A DNA stretch of 18,096 nt from contig UQWE01000015.1 in NCBI GenBank assembly GCA_900544655.1, forward strand, positions 1 through 18,096. Direction: 5' to 3'. The DNA comes from an uncultured Coriobacteriaceae bacterium (GTDB lineage Bacteria > Actinomycetota > Coriobacteriia > Coriobacteriales > Atopobiaceae). The number at the start of each line of letters is the position of its first letter. The stretch's first letter is position 1. Both the position numbers and the translations under genes were made by a program. Shown here piece by piece: positions 1 to 5,537 of this stretch. Below the pieces are notes generated by a model, which did no database searches, had not been told where the DNA came from, and saw nothing but the letters and a program-made list of their open reading frames with translations.

Positions 1-26
1 GGCCCGTGGGTTATACCCTAAGAGCA

Positions 27-57
27 AACCACCCTTTTTAAGGGTGGTTCTGATTTT
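27..57 (+). terminator. Probable intrinsic terminator of the upstream gene
   Basis: A 9-bp perfect stem pairs AACCACCCT (27-35) with AGGGTGGTT (41-49) around a five-base loop. A short T-run follows at 54-57, four bases after the stem. The T-tract is weak and offset, so termination may be partial. It would end whatever gene enters from the left edge. Confidence 0.55.
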
Positions 58-396
58 GTCGAACGAATTTGTGTGTTTGGGAGCGTGTTTGCCGTTTCTC
101 AATCTCAGTATTGAGACTATTTAGTACGCGCTCTCATACCTTCCGTATCATCTTCGATTGTCTCCTTTGATGATTAGTCGCGAGGTAGTAAGAGAAGCAA
201 ACCAACTACGTATATCGTGCATTGAGTAATTCGACTACGTATTCATTTGCTTGGTACTTCTCTATCTCTTGAAGGCCTTTGGGGCACCCTTTGCACCGGG
301 TTCTGTTGGATCTCAAGACGTGTTACTCAACTTGGATATCTACGTAATATATTGTCGTTCGGCTCATTTATCATTGAATCTGTTGATCATTCTCTA

Positions 397-431
397 ATGA
401 CAAAACTTCTCGCTTCGGGAAGTTTTGTCAT
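397..431 (+). promoter_or_regulatory. Long perfect hairpin just upstream of the rsmG start
   Basis: The arm ATGACAAAACTTC (397-409) is the exact reverse complement of GAAGTTTTGTCAT (419-431), a 13-bp perfect stem. A T-G wobble and a C-G pair inside the loop can extend it. It ends 16 bases before the chosen rsmG ATG at 448. No T-run follows the stem, although four T's lie within the descending arm. It could be a weak terminator or attenuator, an mRNA stabiliser, or a protein-binding palindrome. Confidence 0.5.
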
Positions 432-447
432 AGATTGGATTTATTCA

Positions 448-1260
448 ATGGTTGCTACTTGGAATGAGTTTGAGAATCAGTCATGGCTCGATTCCCAACT
501 TTCAATTCGAGGCTCTGAGAGCATTTCTCAGGCTTTAAAACAACTTCTTGCTATGGCTGATGCGTTTGACATTAAACTAGGCCTTAGAGAGGCTTCTATG
601 GCCATACGACACCTTCAGCTAATGCTTGCTAAGAATGAGTGCGTGAATCTCACGGCTATTAAAGAGCCCGAGAAGGCACTCATCCTTCATAGTCTTGACT
701 CCCTTCTATTTCTTACGGTGCTCCAGGGTCTAAACCTTCTATTTGATGAAAATCAGAAACTTCTTGATATGGGTACTGGTGGAGGTTTTCCTGGCCTTAC
801 TCTCGCGTGTTGTCTTCCGTGTCAAGTGACGCTTCTGGATTCGGTCGGTAAGAAGGTAAAAGCCTGCTCCGAGTTTGCAGATGATCTGCTTCTCTCGGAT
901 CGTGTCCAGTGTGTACATGGCCGTCTTGAGGAATATGCAAAGGTCATTCACGGTTCACAAGATGTGGTTGTTGCACGCGCTCTTGCACCTCTCGACATTC
1001 TTCTTGAATATGCCGAACCTTATCTAAAGCGAAATGGTTATCTCGTATTTGGTAAGGGTAAGCCTGATGAGGAAGAACTTTCTAAGGCAGCATATGTCTC
1101 TTCCCTACTTGGTTATTCGAATGTTTCACGTGAAACATTCGAACTTCCATATGATATGGGTCATAGAGAGATATTTGTCTATCAAAAGACATCTCGTAGT
1201 AAGGTAAAGTTACCTCGTAGGAATGGCGAAGCGCGAAACAACCCCCTGGCAAAGCGCTAG
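448..1260 (+). CDS. rsmG: 16S rRNA (guanine-N7) methyltransferase RsmG (GidB)
   Basis: RsmG uses S-adenosylmethionine to methylate N7 of a guanine in the 530 loop of 16S rRNA (G527 in E. coli numbering), in the cytoplasm. Visible hallmarks are the NLTAI segment (residues 67-71), HSLDSL (81-86), the SAM-binding glycine loop DMGTGGGFPG (107-116), and a basic C-terminal tail containing KLPRRNGEA, like the tail of Bacillus RsmG. I chose ATG 448 (270 aa) because GGAT lies 7 bases upstream and the reading frame before it is not RsmG-like. ATG 553 (235 aa) is closer to the usual family length but has no ribosome binding site. The gene sits 5' of parA/parB, the common arrangement near bacterial origins. 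A parS centromere site is embedded in its last third. The function is secure; the exact start is not. Confidence 0.93.
   Translation: MVATWNEFENQSWLDSQLSIRGSESISQALKQLLAMADAFDIKLGLREASMAIRHLQLMLAKNECVNLTAIKEPEKALILHSLDSLLFLTVLQGLNLLFDENQKLLDMGTGGGFPGLTLACCLPCQVTLLDSVGKKVKACSEFADDLLLSDRVQCVHGRLEEYAKVIHGSQDVVVARALAPLDILLEYAEPYLKRNGYLVFGKGKPDEEELSKAAYVSSLLGYSNVSRETFELPYDMGHREIFVYQKTSRSKVKLPRRNGEARNNPLAKR
1116..1143. other. parS centromere site inside rsmG (28-bp palindrome)
   Basis: The 16-bp core TGTTTCACGTGAAACA occupies 1122-1137 and matches the ParB-binding parS consensus known from Bacillus and many other bacteria exactly. Perfect two-fold symmetry continues six bases on each side, so 1116-1143 is a 28-bp palindrome. 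In the rsmG frame the core region encodes residues VSRET, so the site serves as both centromere and coding sequence. The cognate ParB is encoded about 1 kb downstream. Confidence 0.95.
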
Positions 1261-1276
1261 TGTTTCACGTGAAACA
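1261..1276. other. parS centromere site between rsmG and parA
   Basis: A second exact copy of TGTTTCACGTGAAACA starts on the base after the rsmG stop codon and ends 23 bases before the parA ATG at 1300. Symmetry stops at the 16-bp core. It lies 139 bp (centre to centre) from the first parS. Its position at the 5' end of parA means ParB loaded here could also affect parA-parB transcription. Confidence 0.95.
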
Positions 1277-1299
1277 ATTGACTTAGAGAATGGAAAGCT

Positions 1300-2100
1300 A
1301 TGGGATATAAAGATGTAAAACGCAGTAATCCGAGCAAACCATCCCATGTCCTGGCGATTATCAACCAGAAGGGTGGCGTTGGTAAATCGACAACTGCAAT
1401 CAACCTCTCTGCTTCACTTGGTGAAGAGGGTAAGAAGTGCCTGGTTGTTGATTTTGATCCCCAAGGAAATACAACCAGTGGTTACGGCATAGATAAAGAA
1501 GAGCTTGAGCACGACATTTATGATGCTCTCCTTGATGGTTACAAATTCAGCGAGCTTATCGTCGGAACTCCTGAGAAAAAGGTGTTTGTTGTCCCTGCGA
1601 CTATTCAATTGGCGGGTGCAGAGATCGAGCTTGTTAGCAAGATAGCTCGCGAAAGCATTCTTAAGAACCTGATTGATAGCGTTAAGGACAATTTTGACTA
1701 TGTCTTTATTGACTGTCCTCCGTCTCTTGGCCTTCTAACGATCAATGCCCTGTCTGCAGCTGACGGTCTTCTCATTCCTATTCAGTGCGAGTACTATGCT
1801 CTTGAGGGCGTTACAAAGCTTCTGGAGTCGATGAAGCTCGTAAAGGGTAGCCTTAATAGGGAACTCGATGTATTCGGTGTCCTTATGACCATGTATGACG
1901 GTCGTACTACGCTTTCTAACCAGGTTGTTGAGGAAGTAAAGAAGTATTTTGGAAAGACAGTATTTAAGACCGTCATTCCTAGAAGCGTAAAGATATCCGA
2001 AGCCCCAAGTCATGGACTCCCCATTGCTATGTACGCCGCGACGAATAAGGGCGCAATCGCATATAGGGCTCTTGCAAGAGAGGTGATCCGTCGTGGCTAA
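1300..2100 (+). CDS. parA: Chromosome-partitioning ATPase ParA (Soj)
   Basis: ParA is a deviant-Walker ATPase that binds nucleoid DNA as an ATP dimer and interacts with ParB-parS complexes to segregate chromosome origins. At 266 aa it has normal length for a chromosomal Soj-type ParA. Visible motifs are the deviant P-loop KGGVGKST (residues 24-31, with the signature second lysine), DFDPQGN (51-57), and the Walker B-like FIDCPPSLG (136-144). No long N-terminal helix-turn-helix domain is present, which separates it from plasmid type Ia ParA. The ribosome binding site is unclear: GGAAAG at 1292-1297 is rather close to the ATG. The stop overlaps the parB start by 8 bases, so the two are co-translated. 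The gene starts 23 bases after a parS site. Confidence 0.96.
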   Translation: MGYKDVKRSNPSKPSHVLAIINQKGGVGKSTTAINLSASLGEEGKKCLVVDFDPQGNTTSGYGIDKEELEHDIYDALLDGYKFSELIVGTPEKKVFVVPATIQLAGAEIELVSKIARESILKNLIDSVKDNFDYVFIDCPPSLGLLTINALSAADGLLIPIQCEYYALEGVTKLLESMKLVKGSLNRELDVFGVLMTMYDGRTTLSNQVVEEVKKYFGKTVFKTVIPRSVKISEAPSHGLPIAMYAATNKGAIAYRALAREVIRRG

Positions 2101-2971
2101 GAAAGCAGCCCTTGGAAAGGGTTTGAATGCGCTCTTCACTGAGACGGCGGCTGAATCAGGTTCCGAACCAGAGGCATCTCTGCCAATTGCGAGTATTGTC
2201 AGGAATCCTGATCAGCCTCGTAAGAGTTTTGATGAAACGCTGCTTTCGGAGCTGTCTGACTCAATTAAGCAGAATGGTGTTCTTCAGCCCATTCTTGTCA
2301 GGAAAAAGGGTGACAAGTACGAGATCGTTGCAGGAGAGCGCCGCTATCAGGCAAGCAAGCTTGCTGGTCTGAAAGAGATTCCTGCAATTATTCGTGATAT
2401 TGATGATGCCGAGGTTTTCCAACTTGCTCTGATTGAGAACCTGCAGCGATCTGATCTCACACCTATTGAAGAGGCAAGAGGATATAGAAAGCTGCTAGAT
2501 ACTAAGGGACTTACTCAGGAGGGGCTTGCGAAGATTCTCTCGAAGTCTCGCTCTGCGATTGCAAACACGCTTCGTCTCATGGATCTTCCTCAGGAGGTCC
2601 AAGACATGATGGAGGAAGGTCAGATCACGGCGGGTCATGCTCGTGCGATTCTTGCTGTGCCTACTGAGGAAGGCAGAATCAAACTTGCCCAGAAGGTTGT
2701 TACTGAGAATCTGACCGTCCGACAGACAGAAAATCTCGCACCACTTTTTTCTGTCACGCGCGACGAGATAAAGCCTAAGAATCCCGCTCCCCAATACTTT
2801 AAGAGGGCAGCAAGGACGCTGAGGCAGGCTCTTGATACAACCGTTAAGGTTAAGCAGGTCCGTGGCAAGAACAAGATCGAAATCGAATTCAAGGATGAGG
2901 ATGATCTTATCCGTATCATCGATCAGTTGTCTTCCGGTTCTCAAACGCAGGAGAGCTCATGGGAAGACTAG
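2093..2971 (+). CDS. parB: Chromosome-partitioning CTPase/DNA-binding protein ParB (Spo0J)
   Basis: ParB binds parS, hydrolyses CTP, and slides onto flanking DNA as a clamp, organising the origin region with ParA and SMC. The 292-aa protein opens with the typical ParA-stimulating N-terminus KKAALGKGLNALF. It then shows NPDQPRK (38-44), the CTP-binding GERRYQ (81-86), ENLQRSDLTPIEEA (115-128) and the helix-turn-helix around 140-161 (LTQEGLAKILSKSRSAIANT). The usual CTP motif is GERRxR; here the last position is glutamine. Start: GTG 2093, with AGAGAGGTGA just upstream, inside the end of parA. The last codons overlap the next small gene. Both cognate parS sites are within 1 kb. Confidence 0.97.
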   Translation: MAKKAALGKGLNALFTETAAESGSEPEASLPIASIVRNPDQPRKSFDETLLSELSDSIKQNGVLQPILVRKKGDKYEIVAGERRYQASKLAGLKEIPAIIRDIDDAEVFQLALIENLQRSDLTPIEEARGYRKLLDTKGLTQEGLAKILSKSRSAIANTLRLMDLPQEVQDMMEEGQITAGHARAILAVPTEEGRIKLAQKVVTENLTVRQTENLAPLFSVTRDEIKPKNPAPQYFKRAARTLRQALDTTVKVKQVRGKNKIEIEFKDEDDLIRIIDQLSSGSQTQESSWED

Positions 2972-3204
2972 CAAAGTCGCTAAACAGCTTGATGCTGCTT
3001 GGTGGAGTGACCGCCGTTGCTTGGAACCTACTCCTTGATGAGAGGGCCAAGCAAAGCATTAGAGGTGCTGCTGATCAGGTCATGAACCTGGGAAGCCATC
3101 TTCTCAATACATATATGGAACCAAATCAAATGGCGAATGACGAGGCTGCGGCCGCATACAACAAAGCTTGGGTCGAGCAGCAGTGGAGAGAAGCTGGCTA
3201 CTAA
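2959..3204 (+). CDS. Small putative membrane protein coupled to parB
   Basis: This 81-aa reading frame starts at ATG 2959, inside the last codons of parB, with AGGAGAG five or so bases upstream, so it is very likely translated. Residues about 9-26 form one hydrophobic segment (SLMLLGGVTAVAWNLLL). A charged, helical C-terminal half follows, containing DERAKQSIRGAADQV and ending in EQQWREAGY. It loosely recalls short YtxH-like membrane proteins, but I do not recognise a family with confidence. It is the last gene of the rsmG-parA-parB unit and is followed by a strong terminator. Overlap with parB suggests co-expression; any role in origin tethering is speculation. Confidence 0.75.
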   Translation: MGRLAKSLNSLMLLGGVTAVAWNLLLDERAKQSIRGAADQVMNLGSHLLNTYMEPNQMANDEAAAAYNKAWVEQQWREAGY

Positions 3205-3263
3205 GGGAGATTGACCAAAGAGCACGGTCAGATGTCGTTGACCAAACATACTGGTGGAAAATG

Positions 3264-3299
3264 AAAGGGGAGTAGAACATTTGTTCTACTCCCCTTTTT
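3264..3299. terminator. Strong bidirectional intrinsic terminator
   Basis: A 12-bp stem pairs GGGGAGTAGAAC (3267-3278) with GTTCTACTCCCC (3283-3294) around a four-base loop. AAA at 3264-3266 faces a T-run at 3295-3299. It ends the parB unit on the plus strand. Read from the minus strand the stem is followed by TTTCATTTT, so it can also terminate rlmN transcription. Confidence 0.93.
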
Positions 3300-3334
3300 A
3301 CAATAGCGAACTACTTAGAGATGCAGAAGAAATC

Positions 3335-4396
3335 TTAAAGATCTGCGTTGTGACGCTGCGAAAGTTGGCCGCAAGCAGCATCGATATCATTGCCACGAGA
3401 GTTCCTGACAGTGGCCTCGACACCAACCTGTGCGAGCCTGCGAACAAACATCTCAGCCTTATCCTCGGTTGAGGGTTTGAGTTTCGACCCTTCGAGGTCA
3501 TTGAGCTGGATGAGATTGACGTGAGACAGAGTTCCACGGCAGAAATCGCAAAGGGCATCGAGCTCTGGCTTCGTATCGTTAACACCGCCGATGAGGGCGT
3601 ATTCGTACGTCGGGCGACGACCAGTGGCCTCAACATACTCGCCCATGACTTCGTGAAGGTGAGCGAGAGAGTACTTCTTCACGCCGGGCATGAGAACGTT
3701 GCGCGTCGCTTGAACGGCGGAGTGGAGGGAGACGGCGAGGGTGAACTGCTCGGGCTCCTTGGAGAAGCGCCTGATCATGGGAATGATTCCGCAGGTAGAG
3801 ACTGTAAGATGGCGCGCGCCAATGCCTAGACCGTCGGAAGAGTTGAACATGCGAAGGGCTTTGAGGACTTCGTCGTAGTTATTGAAGGGTTCGCCCTGGC
3901 CCATCATGACGACGCTAGAAGCGCGCGTCTGGAAATCCTCGCTGACATGGATGACCTGGTCATAGATTTCCGTTGCGGTGAGAGATCGGGAGAAGCCACC
4001 CTGTCCGGTGGCGCAGAAAACGCATCCCATGCGGCAGCCCGCCTGAGAGGAGACGCAAACGGCGAGCTTGTTGCGGGTGGGCATGCCAACGCATTCAGCG
4101 CGCGTGCCATCCTCATAGGAAAGGAGATACTTGCGGCTGCCATCAGCGGAGATCTGACGAACGAGTTCGGAGGTTCCGCCAAGAGAGCAGTGCTCGGCAA
4201 GCTGGGCGCGAAGAGCGGCGGGGACGTTGGTCATCTCATCGAAGGAGGTAACGTGCTTTTTCCAAACCCAGTCCTCCACCTGCTTTGCGCGGAAGGCGGG
4301 CTGGCCAAGTTCGGTGACGAGTGCGACCAGTCGATCGTGAGAAAGAGTACGAAGGTCGAGCTTGCGTCCGGATGAGTCGGTATCATTGAAGGGCAT
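3335..4396 (-). CDS. rlmN: Dual-specificity RNA methyltransferase RlmN
   Basis: RlmN is a radical-SAM enzyme that methylates C2 of adenine in 23S rRNA (A2503 in E. coli) and in some tRNAs (A37). The 353-aa protein has normal family length. It shows the radical-SAM cysteine triad in CRMGCVFCATG (C121, C125, C128), GQGEPFNN, the SAM-site segment LAVSLHS, and the second mechanistic cysteine near the C-terminus in DIDAACGQL (C342). I place the start at ATG 4396 because AGAAAGG lies 7 bases upstream. An in-frame GTG at 4450 would add 18 residues with no family likeness. It is monocistronic, divergent from ddl, and convergent with the parB unit. Confidence 0.97.
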   Translation of the reverse strand: MPFNDTDSSGRKLDLRTLSHDRLVALVTELGQPAFRAKQVEDWVWKKHVTSFDEMTNVPAALRAQLAEHCSLGGTSELVRQISADGSRKYLLSYEDGTRAECVGMPTRNKLAVCVSSQAGCRMGCVFCATGQGGFSRSLTATEIYDQVIHVSEDFQTRASSVVMMGQGEPFNNYDEVLKALRMFNSSDGLGIGARHLTVSTCGIIPMIRRFSKEPEQFTLAVSLHSAVQATRNVLMPGVKKYSLAHLHEVMGEYVEATGRRPTYEYALIGGVNDTKPELDALCDFCRGTLSHVNLIQLNDLEGSKLKPSTEDKAEMFVRRLAQVGVEATVRNSRGNDIDAACGQLSQRHNADL

Positions 4397-4544
4397 GTCG
4401 CGGCCTTTCTGGCGTGACGAGGAATAGATTGCCGCAAATAGCAGCGACACGAGTGTATATCACGGGAGACGGAGGACTTGAGAAACCGTGCCTGTACCTC
4501 GCAATCTGCGCAGCTTTAGCGGCCAAATGGACTGGAGGGACACA
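4397..4544. promoter_or_regulatory. Divergent intergenic region of rlmN and ddl
   Basis: These 148 bases separate the rlmN and ddl starts and must hold both promoters. Candidates are weak: TATACA on the minus strand (4459-4454) as a -10 for rlmN, and TTGAGA at 4478-4483 as a -35 for ddl without a good -10. No clear operator or riboswitch is visible. The ddl ribosome binding site GGAGGG lies at 4534-4539. Confidence 0.3.
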
Positions 4545-5537
4545 ATGGACGTGACTGAGTGCAAGGTGGCACTGCTGTGCGGCGGCTGGTCAGACGAGCG
4601 CGAGGTGTCCCTGACGAGTGGCCGCGAGTGCGCCAAGGCCCTCGCTGAAGCTGGATTCTCGAGCGTCGACGTCTTTGATATCGCCGCCCCTGATTTCGTG
4701 ACCTCGATCGCGAGTGGCAACTACGATGTCGCATTCGTGGCGCTTCATGGTCGCTATGGCGAGGATGGCTGCGTCCAGGGATTCCTCGAGCTCCTCGGCA
4801 TTCCCTATACCTTCTCCGGAGTGCTTGCGAGTGCCGTGGCCTCCGATAAGGCGATGGCCAAGGACATCTATCGCGAGCACGGCATCCCGACGCCGAAGGA
4901 CGTCTGCCTCTTCCAGGGGGATGACGTCGATTTGGACTCCATCGTCTCCGCGCTTGGCCTTCCCCTCTTCGTCAAGCCCGTCTCGAGCGGCTCGAGCAAT
5001 GGCGTTTCTCGCGTCGATGATGCCGCAGAGCTCGCCTCCGCCATCGACGAGGCGTTTAAGTATGACACGCGAGTCCTCATTGAAAGCGCGGTGAAGGGAA
5101 CTGAGATCACGGTCCCCGTCCTGGGTAACTCGAAGCCCGAGGCTCTGCCCGTGGTTGAGATTCGCTACGAGACTGCCTTCTATGACACGAACGTCAAGTA
5201 CGAGGATCCCTCTAAGCATCACGTCATCCCACCTGAGCTTCCGGATGCTGTCGTCGCTCACGCTCAGGAGCTAGCCTGCAGGGCCCATGTTGCACTTGGC
5301 TGCATGGGTGCCTCACGCAGCGACTTCATCGTGGACGAGTCTGGTGAGCCCTATATCATCGAGACGAACATCATCCCCGGCATGACCGGTTCCTCCCTGC
5401 TTCCCGACTCTGCGCGCCGCTCGGGCAGGAATTTCCCGGACCTGTGCCGTTACCTCGTTGAGCTGGCGCTAGAGCGTGGCGCTCGCGGTACGTCCGATAA
5501 GCCGCGTACCTCTATGCCGGGAGAAGTCGAGTGCTAG
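4545..5537 (+). CDS. ddl: D-alanine--D-alanine ligase
   Basis: This ATP-grasp enzyme joins two D-alanines for the peptidoglycan stem peptide. At 330 aa it fits the family. Motifs are SDEREVS (16-22), ALHGRYGEDG (66-75), the ATP-lysine segment FVKPVSSGSSNG (142-153), the AFYDTNVKY omega-loop segment (211-219), GASRSDF (255-261) and IETNIIPGMT (272-281). The Lys-Tyr of VKY matches the pair seen in D-Ala-D-Ala enzymes, so I favour D-Ala over D-Lac or D-Ser specificity. The usual NTxPGMT reads NIIPGMT here. Start: ATG 4545, with GGAGGG five bases upstream; an upstream GTG at 4488 lacks support. The stop overlaps the dinG start by 7 bases. The C-terminal 20 residues are non-conserved. Confidence 0.95.
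   Translation: MDVTECKVALLCGGWSDEREVSLTSGRECAKALAEAGFSSVDVFDIAAPDFVTSIASGNYDVAFVALHGRYGEDGCVQGFLELLGIPYTFSGVLASAVASDKAMAKDIYREHGIPTPKDVCLFQGDDVDLDSIVSALGLPLFVKPVSSGSSNGVSRVDDAAELASAIDEAFKYDTRVLIESAVKGTEITVPVLGNSKPEALPVVEIRYETAFYDTNVKYEDPSKHHVIPPELPDAVVAHAQELACRAHVALGCMGASRSDFIVDESGEPYIIETNIIPGMTGSSLLPDSARRSGRNFPDLCRYLVELALERGARGTSDKPRTSMPGEVEC

Larger units (their letters stand above)
1..447. other. Gene-free AT-rich leader upstream of rsmG
   Basis: I see no convincing gene in these 447 bases. A reading frame open from a TTG at 247 joins rsmG in frame, but its N-terminal residues do not resemble RsmG, so I treat it as untranslated. The stretch holds a hairpin at 27-49, an inverted repeat TCTCAAT (97-103) / ATTGAGA (110-116), three copies of CTACGTA (206-212, 235-241, 340-346), a possible -10 box TAATAT at 345-350 without a good -35, and a long hairpin at 397-431. 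I looked for DnaA boxes (TTATCCACA-like) and found none, so this is not an obvious replication origin. By analogy with other genomes the gene upstream could be jag or yidC, but it is outside the window. Confidence 0.6.

Noticed and set aside
247..447. N-terminal extension of rsmG from a TTG at 247
   Set aside because: The 67 extra residues have no RsmG likeness, no good ribosome binding site was seen, and the stretch contains the 397-431 hairpin.
1..447. Replication origin (oriC) in the leader region
   Set aside because: No DnaA-box cluster was visible and dnaA is not in the window, even though parS sites are nearby.
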